A DNA stretch of 64,000 nucleotides, from positions 31,688,934-31,752,933 of the forward strand of contig NC_063151.1 of the NCBI RefSeq assembly GCF_020921035.1, written 5' to 3'. The first letter of the stretch is position 1, and every line of letters starts with the position of its first letter. The notes below the pieces were generated by a model. The model was not told the DNA's origin. It saw nothing but the letters and a program-made list of their open reading frames with translations, and searched no databases. A program made the position numbers and the translations under genes. Source of the stretch: Rhodamnia argentea (lineage: Eukaryota > Streptophyta > Magnoliopsida > Myrtales > Myrtaceae). Below, one piece after another: positions 13,101 through 25,500 of the stretch.

Positions 13101-16100
13101 ACTGATATTTCAATAGCATGTCTCCCATCCGGCATATTCAAGTCAGGCACTTCACGAACATTGCATTTTTCCTTAGGTCTATTTGATGCTTCCACGTCAT
13201 CAACATTTTTCAATTGTCTTCCAGATTGCTGCAAAAATGCACTTTTGTCATGGTGTCTATGATGCAAAACATCTGAGGATCCGCTTGGGTCTTTCAACTT
13301 GCCACTGTGGTTCTTAGACTGGTGGTTTCCCATATTGTGTCTGTCAGTATCCTTGGTATCTGTTAGAGATGCTGAGGTATCACCATTCACAACTTTTGCA
13401 GATGGAGCTGGATCTGCTGTCACCTTAGAGTCGGCCAATTTCTTCCTTGAAATGCTTCCAGATAAATTGTGGTTTTGTGATTTCACATTCTCATTAGGCT
13501 CGCTCACCAAACTTTGGGAAGGATTGGAAGAATTCTTCCCAGCCAATGTAGCAGCTTTTGCAGGACCAGACTTGTCCACTTTAACATGTTTATTTGGTAC
13601 AAAACCATCACCTTTCTCTCCATTACCCTTTGCCAAATCTTTTCTTCGCCTTTTCTTTGGTTGCTGATTAGATGGTATGGTGGGTTTGTTTCTGGTGAAA
13701 AAGAAGGCCAAAAGAAAGTTAAGTGAGTTTTTTGAAGCACTTTACGTGGGGTTCAGTAATTGCATAGGTATATTTGTTATAAATCCCAGAATAAAATTTA
13801 ATGACATCATAAACAAGGTCTCACTGACTAAAAACAGAACCTTAATTCCTCATGCAAGAAACCAAAAACTGATCATTCCGAACTTCAGCGAAGCAAACAT
13901 ACTGTCCGCTAAATACAGAAATTAAACGTATACAGGACTGCCACATCAATTTCGAGATGATTAGAAAGGAAAACTTTGATGATCAGATCTTAGAATGAAG
14001 TGATTCCAAACAAGCACAACAGATTCCTAGGGCAAGAGTAAGGGCCATATACCCATTCCACCTTCTCAGTGTCTGATATGCTACATTCGGAAAATAAGCA
14101 GGTTTGAAATTGAATTTCTCTTTCAGAATGTTGGCGTATTTCGTTTTTGACAGTCCAAACTAGAACTGTGCTTTTATCTCAAGTTCTTGATTGACAGTTT
14201 TCATCAGAAGGCATATCAAGTATGCAGAGTTATAACCGTTGAGCAAAAACGAATTCGTATTCAATTATCATAATAACATCTCAACGAGAAACAGACAAAA
14301 AAAAGTGAAAGACAAGTTTAAGCTAAAGGGAAAAAAGTATATCGATACCATGGCGAAAAAGAAAACTCACATGCATTCCAACTTCCCTCTATTGACGAAA
14401 AAACCATCGTACTTTATATCTGCATTATCTACTTCAAAATATTCATCCTGAACAGAGAAAGGTTATTTGTTCGTGCTATAAACAAGAGGAGATCAAGAAA
14501 AAGAAAGTAACATGCAAGGTAAACTATTCAAAACCAACCAATTCAGCATCATCAATAAAAGAATCCTCTGTGTCATATTGGTCCTCGTCAGGAATTTCAT
14601 TTAAGTCTTCATCATCGCTGCTGTCTTTACCCTGAAATGAACCGTTCCAGTATAAGCATGTACATCAATTTGGCAGGAAAAAATAATTTTCAAGCAATTC
14701 AACTCTAACAAATGTATGGTTCCCCCTCTATTTACAAGAGAGGGCAAGGACACTACATACCATGTAAAGCCGCTCTATCTTTTCAATTACAGCACTGAAA
14801 CTATTTAATGGAGCAGCTTCTTTTGTTTCGTGTTCCACTGGCTGTCCCTGTAAACATCAAAATTCCAATTTGTACTTGACAACATGCTAACAGTGCTACT
14901 TCATGTAACATGTATCCTAACCATAGATTCAAAAGCCAAGCAATCAAGACAAGGTTGTGGAGCTGCAAGGAGGAACTGAAACATGGATACCAAGAATTGG
15001 AAAAGACAGACGCACTTAACTCACGTTACTAGATTTAAGCATAGATACCAGATGACAGCATGCCCCTCTTAACCAAGCCAAAATTTCTAGGCGTACTTTT
15101 TGCAAAGCGCTGTAAAAAACTACCCTTCATGAAGTTTGACAAAAAGTAATCATCCTACCAAAAAGTCATTCAGCATTGAAAAGAACAAGTTAGCAGATCT
15201 CCTGATAAAGAACCAGGCAAAAACCTCATGTTCACAATAGATCCTCCTTATGCAGATGCTATAGCTATCCACGAAAATATTGATATTGGAGCTCAAGCAA
15301 CAATCATCTGTGAGAATCTAAGTTAATGCAGCCAATAAGCCACAGGAATTACTTGGTATTTATCTGTGTTGCCAATTGGTGTGTTGGGCCAGTGACATCG
15401 TAGATATAGATAACTTCCAGTCTAAGTTAACATATCCATGAGGGTCAATCAATGCAACCCATCGCAGAATGCAGACAATACGGCACCAGAAGACATGTTA
15501 AGCAATGAGTAGGCAACAAGTGAGTACTCCAGGTAGCAGGATTTTTCCTTAAGCTCGTGGACCAACACAAGCCATTCACTTCACTGTGACTACTTGTTGA
15601 GGCCTATCCATCCGCAAAATCTGCATCTAATTCTTACTACAAATTCAGTATCGGTTTCTACCTGCTAGAAATCTAGCTAGCTGTACACTGCAACCAAAAG
15701 ACTTCTGTTTACCCATTGCACCAGAACCCCAATTTTTCAGACTATCTGCACACTGCAAATAAAGAAGTACTTCATTTCTGTTGGCCTCTGCCAAATTGGA
15801 GCATAAGCAAAACGAGCTCCATTTTTACGACAGAACAAGTCCGACTCGAACGCAGGCTCAATCGAGACAATACACGCGCCCCCATTCAGAATACACTGGC
15901 AGCACAAAAAGACAAAACCCCGAAAACCGTTCTTTCCCAAGTCACGTCAATCGAATTGTAACAGAAACGCAAGGGAAAGAAAAGAAAAGAAGGTTACCGG
16001 GACGATGCGAGGCTCGAGAGCCGTGTGGGCGGTGGAGGAAGGAGCGGCGCCCGCACCAGCACCAGCACCAGCACCCGCGACGGCGACGGCGACCTCGGCC

Positions 16101-16297
16101 GCGACCGAAGAGGATCCGTTGTCGGACTTATTGGCGTCCTTGACAAGCTTCTTCCAGGACACAATCGTGGTCTCGCCGGGCCGGAGCTCCACCGTGAACA
16201 CCTGCCGGTCGCCGGACTTGACGAACGTCGACATAACCCTAGAATTGGAATCGCCGCCTCCGCCACCGCCAGCTGCGTCGGCCTTTTGAAGCTCCAT
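7131..16297 (-). CDS. UBN2: Ubinuclein-like subunit of the HIRA histone chaperone complex
   Basis: Ubinuclein (Hpc2-related) proteins work with HIRA and CABIN1 to deposit histone H3.3 independently of replication, in the nucleus (family knowledge). Thirteen exons on the minus strand: 15998-16297, 14761-14847, 14539-14631, 14371-14447, 13103-13691, 12824-12953, 12623-12732, 12400-12486, 11090-11215, 8934-9065, 8783-8830, 8097-8198, 7131-7592. They sum to 2343 nt, giving 780 aa with every junction in phase. The N-terminus shows DRQVFTVELRPGETTIVSWK, typical of plant ubinucleins. The HRD domain lies near residues 128-186 (DSFIDDAELDEYFEVDN), followed by the basic stretch QPKKRRRKDLAKG, a likely nuclear signal. 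The conserved middle domain is near 400-625 (RPPASENQDAD, WPNGFMDNHGIKRAICRAKE). The last exon is low complexity. The symbol rests on apparent synteny; UBN1 is the paralogue alternative. Confidence 0.9.
9066..11089 (-). other. Long intron 9 of the ubinuclein gene
   Basis: About 2 kb without recognisable exons. Homopolymer T runs lie near 10450 and 10690, and an (AG)n tract at 11053-11074 sits just inside the 5' end of the intron. Text similar to dispersed repeats occurs near 9880-10090 and 10780-10910, but no element ends could be fixed. Confidence 0.45.
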
Positions 16298-19285
16298 GTG
16301 GAGGTCCGATACGAAATTGAAGAGCGAGGGTTCCGCGAGAATCGAGACGTCGAGAACGAGGGAGGGAGGAGTTGCGCGGGATGCGACCGGTGACCGGTGA
16401 TTTTGGGTTTATTTGGCCCCCGAAGAATTAATGAAACCAGAAAACCTGCCAAAACTTCGGGCAGTTTCGAGCCGCTACGATTCGAGTCGTGGAATCCAAC
16501 CCGCTGAAGCTTTCAATCCGGCTCGAGAAACGAAAATCTCAGGAAATAAAAATAAACATAAAAAGTAATATCCGCTACAACATTTCTCAAATAAAAATCT
16601 ATTTAGTAAGATAACTTGTAGAACCGAAACCGTCGATTTTATTACGCACCTTCATTTTTTTTTTACTTTTTGAAGTATTTTTTCTTCAAAAGTAATTTTA
16701 AAATCACTTGAAAAAGAAAAAAAAAATTTACTTCTCTTCAAAAATTGATTACTAGAACAGAAATGTTGCCGTACTCGCTCGTAATAAACCGAAGTTAACA
16801 AAATAAATATTTTAATCAATCGCGAAACTTTTATTGATAATGACATTATATTCGTTATTCATTTATTTCGAGCGATAAAAGTAATGTTTTTTTTTTTAAA
16901 GTATATTTTCTCAATCATTCACTTTTGGCGAAATAAATAAAATCTAAATAATGGCGACATTTCGTTAAGTATTCATTTCGAAATTGAAAATAAGAGAATT
17001 AATAATTGTTCAGTACCCACTTCTAGCTACGACTATTTAGAGCCCGATCCGAAAATATTAAAGTGGAGGCATTAAATTTGAGACAACGTGGCAGCCCACT
17101 AATATGAAACGAAGGCACGAAATTTTGAAATGGCAAAGTTTTTAAATTATCTACATTGGTATAAGAAAATTCTCTTTGATCTTACTTACCTATGGGCGCC
17201 ATCTAAGACCTGGTCATGGGCGAGCTCGATGGGACTGGGTTTGATACATGCCCAGAGGTCTTTACTTAGGTCCACCCAACAATGGCCCATAAAAGATGGA
17301 GATAATTATGACAATCTTACTTCTTGTAATTGTCCAACGTAGTCATCGGCCCGTAGATTCGGAGCTAGACCGATTATTCTGGGAGCACTCATCCATAGAC
17401 CGATTACTAGTACAAATAACATAAAGAAATGTAATCGATGCTTATTGGAAAAAAAGGCTCATGTACAAGATTTTTGTCATATAACTTAATTCCGTCCAGA
17501 TTTGTAGTCATGATATGATTGGATAAGATAAGATAAAAAATACATGAATTTTGTTATATCCTATCTATTGTTTAGCGAATTACTGATTTAAAGTCTAAAA
17601 AACAGAGGCAATGCACGCCTAAGGTTGACTCTATTTTTTTGAAACATCAAAATGCTTTGGAAATTAATGAGCGAACAGTTTTAATGAGTGAATCATTATT
17701 GAGTAAAGGTTTGTGCCATTTGAATTCGGGCAAGACGTCAACCAAGCAGACCTCGTAGAGCTAGGGGTCATGATTTGGAGTCGAGTCATTTGAAAATGAC
17801 CCATTGGCCTTGCTCGTTGTGTTGTTAAATGAATAAATAAGTGCTGAACAATCGAATTAGTTAGTCTCTTTTCACAAGTTGAAGATGCACTATGTAGGTC
17901 GTCCAAGAGAGCTATCTTCAAAGTCAACAATCAACCTTGAGTTATTTATAATATGTCTAGACCCATTTCAAATGTTGGAAAGCTTCAAGTGATTAATGAA
18001 CAAGGGACATGATCTCATGTCATGCCAAATAATCAATTAAAGAATGGGGTCATGGAGATACCTGGCTTAGCGGTTGAAGACCTCGCCTTGGTATCATTGG
18101 AGAGGCGACCACACTAGATGGTCACCGTCGCCGGGGAGGGGGCCCAGCGCACGAGATAGACAGTGGTTATGGAAAAAACATAATTTTCTTCTTTTATATA
18201 TATTTTTGAGAAATCTTATCCGGGTCTATCCCACCCTTATCAGGCTATATTCCTTTATATCGCCTTTTATCTTATCGTGAATAGTTACTAAACACATGAT
18301 ATGATAATTTTTATCCTAATGACCAAACGCAACCTTAGTTTCAGCAATCACGTGTCTTGGTCCTCAAATTGTACTTTTGCTCACTCAAATATTCCAACTT
18401 TCTCGGTTCATCCTATTCAATTCTCTAAATTTTATTTTATGCAATTAAGTTTCAAAACCTTTTGATTTATGGAATAAAACACCTTTGATTAATCCCTTTT
18501 GCTAATTTATCAGTGATGCGATATACTAGGGTAAATGATCCATGGTCAGACTGGAATCTACTTTCTTGAGGCCGATTCTCCAGTTTTTGGGATCCGAAAT
18601 GTGCTTTGTATACCATGGAATCAATTTACAAAACGGTTCTAAGGTCAATTTATTTATTTTTTTCATTTTAAGTCAAGCAAAACGAAAGTGAATGCAATAA
18701 TAAAAATTCCTGTAAAAAAGTTCAAAACACACAACATAAAAAGGTTCCCCTTTCACAGTTTTCGATCCAGTTTTTCGATTTTGGTTCGATTCTCACTTAG
18801 GAATGATGAATGGAATCGCATAGTATTAGGTTCCACTTTTTTTTTACAGCCGTGGGAACCTGGAATAAGATCCGTTTCTATGGCCGGTTCGGTCGGGTTC
18901 CCCGTTTCCGGTTTCCGGATCTTATCATGAGGTGATGCTCAGTTGCTCACCCCTACCATAGACAAGATTTTTATTTTATTTTTCCTTCGCCAACGAGTGT
19001 GTAATCCCCTGGCTCATATATGAGCAGGCGTTTATCGCTTATCGTCGGCCCAGTAAGCCCATGAAGTGTTCCTTCTTTTCTTTATTTTTGTGGGCCAGAC
19101 TTCAAAAGCCCAGGCCCATACGTGATCGTCAACGTCGCTGCTTCCCACGTTTCCTTCTTCCTCGTTCTATTGAATCTATTCTCGTGCTCTAGTTTGCCAA
19201 AGGAAAAAAATAAAACAATTCTCTCGCGGTCTAGGGTTTGCAGACGCGCGCGACTTTCTTCTCCTCTCTCTCTCTCTCTCGTTTG
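16298..19285. other. Intergenic region between divergent ubinuclein and SDG8 genes
   Basis: The two genes diverge here, so both promoters must lie in these 3 kb. The DNA is AT-rich with T and A homopolymers around 16655-16880. The stretch 18540-18930 has GGTTCC/GGTTCG-rich text resembling the duplicated repeat at 50.4-51.1 kb. No gene or complete mobile element was recognised. Confidence 0.4.
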
Positions 19286-19345
19286 ATGGCCATTGAAGAT
19301 TCCGGTTGCCTTCCGACGTTCGCGACGAGCATAACAGTACCGTGA
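19286..19345 (+). promoter_or_regulatory. Upstream ORF 1 in SDG8 leader
   Basis: ATG at 19286 opens a 19-codon frame ending TGA at 19343-19345, in a likely transcribed leader just after a CT-rich tract. It precedes the main start at 19516 and could damp translation if the transcript starts upstream. Confidence 0.4.
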
Positions 19346-19386
19346 TTGGTTGTCGAATTTTTCCTCCACCTTACAGCCTTCGTTTA

Positions 19387-19410
19387 TGCCGGTAGCCTGG
19401 GACGCCTAAG
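19387..19410 (+). promoter_or_regulatory. Upstream ORF 2 in SDG8 leader
   Basis: Seven-codon frame MPVAWDA with TAA stop, about 105 bases before the chosen SDG8 start. Like the first uORF it matters only if the mRNA begins upstream of it. Confidence 0.4.
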
Positions 19411-19515
19411 TTCGCGTTCCAGATCGCCGGCGACCCGCGATCTGGAACGTCCGGTCTCTAGCGGCTCGGCGCTTGAGGCGGGGGTGGTATTGGTGGTTCG
19501 ACGAGGCCTTCGCTT

Positions 19516-22500
19516 ATGACGTTGAACGAGGCGCACGGGGGCGGTTCGAATGGTGGTATAATGGAGGAGGTGAAACATAATTGTACAGATTCAGTCAATT
19601 GTCTCATTGCGGGGAAGAACACGGACGGGATTGGCGTTGACGACGGTTTGGCCAGCGGGGATACCGAGCCAGGTGGCGGTTTGTTGGTTTTGCAGGGCGG
19701 TGAAAGTGGCGTCGGTTCGTTTCATGAAGCTACTACGATCGGTTGTTCGTATGTAGAGAATGGGGAGGTGGATGGTGAAAATGTGGCCGGTCTTCCTGAT
19801 GACAGAGTCGAGGGGTCTTCGGAAGTGAAGCTGAGCATTGACGACAGTACGGACCAGATGATTATGGGAAAAGAAGACAGTAGCTGTGACATAAACGTAT
19901 CGTTGGTGGGTTGTAAAATAGCATCGGAAGAAGTTACTGGAACCGTGGATGATTCCACGACGCCTGATGAGGCTTGTGCCTTCCCTCTATCAGGGAAGTC
20001 AACAGTCTCAATGGTTGAGAACGATGGCGATTCAGCTATAGTGGAGGATTATACGCTTAGCAGAATCTCATCATGTTCAGAAGCTGGTGTCATTCCTTCT
20101 GCAAACGAGGCTGGTTCATTGGATCATTTGGACCTGAAGGATGGCCAAGACGTGAACAGCAATGCTGCTGTTCTCTCGAGTGAAAAAGGGGATACTGCTT
20201 CCGCTACCTGCACCCAGCTATTGCCTTCAAAAAGTTACCATGAAACGTTGGAACCCTCATGTTCTGATGATTTTGCAAGTAGTTTTGTTGCAGAGAATAG
20301 GCAAAAGGATGATAAAAATGCTCGGGGGCCTTCTCTGGAGGTCTTTTCGGAGTATAGGGAAGAAAGAGTTGATTTTTTGGGTCAGATGGATGTGCAGATA
20401 GGCAATCAGATATCCACTTCAACTGGTTATGCGACGTGTGGGAAAGAAAAACCTGTGGACACTTTGTTGCCTTGGGAGGGAAGGACTGAGGATAGGGATA
20501 TGGACGTTATTGGCGGTCCTGAAACATTTGATTCTTCAGGCATTGAAATACCTGATCCAGGCATTGCTTTTGCTGCAGATGATGCAGAGCTCACAGAAGA
20601 GAAACTTATAATTTCACGTGAATGTGAGGGACAATTGGACGAAAGTGCTGGCAGCAGTTCAGGGAAAGGAGCATCTGAATTTACTTCTCAGCTCACTGTT
20701 GCTGAATCGCATCTTCTGCATTCATGTCTGCCATCTTCGACATTCATAAACTGCTCTTTGAAGCTGAAAAATGTGCCAGAGATTTCAGCTGGTGTTATAA
20801 TTCCAAACTCTAAGGTTGACCATTTTAAGGATGGCACAGATGATGGAAAATGTTCTACTCAGTCTGATCATAGCTCTGAGACCAGAGGCCCCAAAATCGT
20901 ATCATCATCCTCCCAGAAGAGCAGCCGAATAAGTAAATCAGGCAGGAAGACTCAGGCAAAAAGGGCTGCGAGGAACTCGAGGAATGCAAGCAAAGTAGTT
21001 TGCCTTCTCGAAACTGGAGAATTTGTTAGTGAGGCTTCAAAAAAGAAGAGGACATCACTCCCCAAAACAGCCCGTTCTTCCCCCTGGGGTGCACTTCAAA
21101 ATGTTTCACAACTGTTTGAGCGGGTGAATGGGCTGGGGTTCAGGCAAGTGAAAAGCCAAAGACGAAGTAAAGCTAGGACTGGCGGAGAAAGTGATAAGAA
21201 GATGAAGGATCAGCAAGTTGGAAACCCAAACTCTTCCAATGGAATATGTTGTGGTTCATCCACACGTATCAGGTTGAAGGTAAAACTGGGCAAAGGACCC
21301 ATTCAAAGTAGTTCAAATGTACTAGAGGTTGTTAAATCTGCCCCACCTGTCAGCATTGTGGCCAATACTGGTACGACGACATCATTCAACGGAACCAATG
21401 CTGAGGTTCCCAAAATGGACAACGATGGTGAATACAAATCGAGGGTAGACGGATGTCTGGGCAAGAGCAGTTCAAAGGAAAAACTTCTTTCTGCTGATCC
21501 TCGCTTGAGTTCAGGTTTGGAAACTGAAAACTCAGACACCGGTTTGATAGAAAAGTCTACTGGAAATGCTACGGAAGATTTTCTTGGGATTCCTGATTGT
21601 GCAGAGATTGAAACAGCTGGAGGAACAGCTGATGGTGGCTATTTGGATCCTGAAACTTCTCCTGATTCAGAAGTAATTAATTTAGTTCCAGAAGCCCAAG
21701 ACTGTGAAGGGTTTAGGGAAGACATTGATGAAGCTGTTTTACTTTGTGCTCAAGAATTTGCCATTTGTGAAAATGTTGATGGCTCCAAAAGAGGAAAAAA
21801 GAAAATTAAGGTGCCTCGCCGAGTTAATCATGCTTTGAAAGATGGTTTGTCTGGTTCAAAGCATACACACAAGGATAAATCTTCGAAGAAATGTGGTGGC
21901 AGACAGAATCTGAGTGATTGCCATTTATCTAAAGAGGACATTACTGCATCGGCCACAGTCAATGCTTCATTTGAATGCTTTAGCCATAGTGAATTGTTAC
22001 ATTCATCAGTAGAGGCTGGGTTTGCAGTGGCTAGAGCTTCCCGAGAAGTGGATAATGCTGATAGGACATTCCCTGAGATAGATGCGAGTCTTGGACTATC
22101 TGAATCTGAAAATACTAGTGGAATAAGTTGCTCCACCAAGAGTTCGGGACGTAAACTTTCTCATAGTGCAAAATCTAGCAGGGTCTATAAGCGGGGCTCT
22201 AAAATCTCCAATACTAGCAAGAGCAGGAAGGAAAACCGGCTAAGCCCGTTGGGAAAGAACAGGGTAAAGGTCGAAAACATTGATAATCGCGCCCTGTCTC
22301 AAGTGAAAAGTCCCATGGAAGCAGGTATTTAGCTTTTAATAGTTGTTGCTTTCATCCTCCGATTGTGCTGATGGGAAGAAAATATAGCATTTTTGTAATG
22401 TTGAATGTAACTCTTTTGGTAGCCTTGGTAGATAGAGTAGTTTACTCAAGAGATTTGAATTTCTGATTCTGTTAAATTGGCATTGTAGACTGTGATATAG

Positions 22501-25500
22501 CCGGTGACCAGGTTAACAAAATCGACTCTAATTCTGATGCTGGATTAGTCCCTATAAGTATCCCTGGATCAGGGACAGTGTCAGGAGATCCAGGAGAGCA
22601 ACGCGTACCGTTATGTAATGCTTGGGTTCGTTGTGATGATTGCTACAAATGGAGAAGGATACCAGCTGCACTTGCAGATTCTATTGAAGATACAGATAGC
22701 AATTGGTACACTATAGTTCTTTCTTTTATTTACCATAGTGATGATAGTCTGGCTCTAGAATTGTTTTAGCTTCAGATTTTGATTTCTAGCATCGCATGGT
22801 CTAATTTTAGGGAGCAACAGTCAGCCTATACATACGCATCACCTTTAGAAATGCCTCCAGTGAAAAGGATCGAGTTTTATAATTATTGGCTCTGTGTTGG
22901 TTCTTGTCATGTTTGTGACAGCTGTACTGGCCTCGCTGACATATATTTTACTTTTGAAGCTGAAGATTAACTCAATAGAAATAAAGTAACATTGCTATTA
23001 GTTGCTTTTTCTAGGACATGGAGGTAACACCTCCTCCGTTTAGTGGTTGTGGGATTACTGCTCCTTTTTGGTGATAAATTGGTGCCTTTGAAGAACTATA
23101 TGTTTGCTTCATTTTTTGGCCTTATAAGGTCTAATTTCATGATACTTAGTGTGTTGAAATTACCACAGAACAATTATTTGCTTCTCGCATGGAACATATG
23201 TATCTAAATGTCTACATTGACAAGATTACTCTTGACTCTGGAAAAGCAACAGAATGCTCTGCCTGATTTGTCTTGGTAAACTACTTTGGTTTCTATTTCA
23301 TTGCTTAGTAGCTTTCACTGATTCTTTTTGTAGGACCTGTAAAGACAACACGGACGCATCTTTCGCTGATTGTTCAATCCCTCAAGAGAAGTCAAATGCA
23401 GATATAAATGCTGAGTTGGACATATCAGATGCTTCTGGTGAAGAAGACGAGGGCACTGCTCGTCCCAATTATAAGGAATTGGGTTTGAGCCGCTTGACAG
23501 GTTTTCTTAATGTCATTGCTAGATATATACGATAATTTTACTGGATTGGTTTGCATTTTCTCTTTTAGCTTCTTCTTCATCTTATTGGAATCCCCAAGTC
23601 GTTAAATCAGGCTTGCAGAGCTTTTCCTTCCCCCCTGATGGTAATGACTTTATAAAATTACAAATGTGAGCTTAGAAAGAACGCTTGTTGAATAATTGAC
23701 ATAATTATTGTACTGACAATCTGACAAATCAGAGTTTGTGGGAGAAAATAAACTTGCAAGCTAATTAATCTGCGTGGTTTTTTGCTTTGGAGTTTTCTAT
23801 GTGGTCAACGGTACATTATCAACAAAAACAATGTATGTGATGCATCTGAAATCTACGGAGGAGGTGGGGCTTTTCTAAGTTGGGGGCAGTCCTAGTTTGA
23901 GTTGATTATAGGTTTGTCTGTGTAGGGCATGTGGTTGCATTTTCACTTAAATTGAGGTGATTTTTTGCTTTCTGATTCTTTTACTGTACTTGACTCTATG
24001 TATCTTCATTGCAGTTCCCCAGAAGTCATCTTTTGTTCGGATAGAATCAAATAACTTTCTGCACCGGAGTAGGAGAACTCAAACAATTGATGAGGTGAAC
24101 ATCTGTTTCTTGTCATTTGAGTGGGAACTTGGCTGCTTAAATTGATATACAATTGGCCTGGTTTTAGCATTGTGCTAGCTGCGCGTCATGATTGATGTCT
24201 TGTATCCTGAACCTTTTTGAAAATCTTACATGTCAGGGCTGTTAGGATTTTAACCATGGTTCTGATTGCCAATCCTGGCTACTGCTTCTGATCAATTTTG
24301 CATTTTGCTCCTATCATTTGTAGCATTTGTTTCGCTTCATATTTGATTTGGATTCAGTCCCGGAGGGAAGATTTGGCTGATTAAATCTCTCTCTTGGCCA
24401 GTTGCCTGGTTTTGATTGTTTCTTTGTAGTATTATAGTGCTCAGTTTTATATTCTTTCTGCTATGAGGCACATGAAGTTTGTGGTCATTCATGTCATCTT
24501 GATTTGTCGTCGTCACTGTGGTTGTTTCTAGATAATGGTTTGCCATTGCAAACCACCTTCAAATGGCAAGATGGGATGTGGAGACGAATGCCTGAATCGA
24601 ATGCTGAACATTGAATGTGTTCAAGGTACCTGCCCTTGTGGGGACCTCTGTTCAAATCAACAGGTAATGTACTTTGCCGAGGAAGGGACAGTGCATCTTG
24701 CTATTATCTGTTTTCAGAGTTATATCTGAAATTATGGATTCATCCACAGTTCCAGAAACGCAAGTATGCCAAAATGCAATGGCTTCGATGTGGAAAGAAG
24801 GGTTATGGGCTGCAGGTGCTAGAGGATGTATCCAAGGGGGGATTTATAATTGAATATGTAGGAGAGGTAATGTTGGAGTTCGTAATGCACATGAGTTTTA
24901 TGTTTGTTCTGCTGTCTGATTTATTAGGCTTGTATTTGCCAGACTTTATTTTTGACTGTCTGCCAGTAAGAATTTTGAATAAATTGAATTTGCCTACTTA
25001 TGCGTTGAATTAGGGGGAAATATCTTTGGGCGTTTCTCATACTGGTAATTGAGGTGATCCTGTTGACTTTATTTTGCAAAATTTGATTGGAAGAACTTTT
25101 TATGCCTTATGTGATCCTAGAAAAGGAAATGCTGGTTGGCCATTGTTCTATCTTTTGGCCGAATGAAGTTTTTACTGAGTTTCCTCTACTTATTGATTTT
25201 ACCCCAAGGACTAAAATTTAAGATCAGGATTTGATTCTTGGTCCATTCTATGGAAAATTTGGCCTTTCAGTTCCAACAACCTTTGTAGTTGATCGTTAGA
25301 GGAAGGCATTTGTTGTTTGCCAGAGAGATAATTTCATTGAAATGGCACTTTATAGTTTATGTATGTGAAGTGCCACTTTGGTTTGATGTTTGACTTGTGC
25401 CTTGATCTTTTCTATTTTGCTTTTTTGTTTTGGCATACTTGTTACTTTGTTCTAACTTTATCCTTACAAGAATAAATAGTTCTTGGTTAATGCTCTATTG

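Noticed and set aside
13299..13667. 122-codon open frame on the plus strand
   Set aside because: Antisense to ubinuclein exon 5; no family resemblance.
15781..16393. Overlapping long open frames on the plus strand across 16.0-16.4 kb
   Set aside because: They are shadows of the GC-rich first exon of the ubinuclein gene, whose minus-strand frame has conserved protein text.
17460..18330. Possible MITE bounded by GATAAGATAAGATAAAA-like and ACCAAACGCAACC words
   Set aside because: I could not find matching ends or a target duplication; shared words are short and AT-rich.
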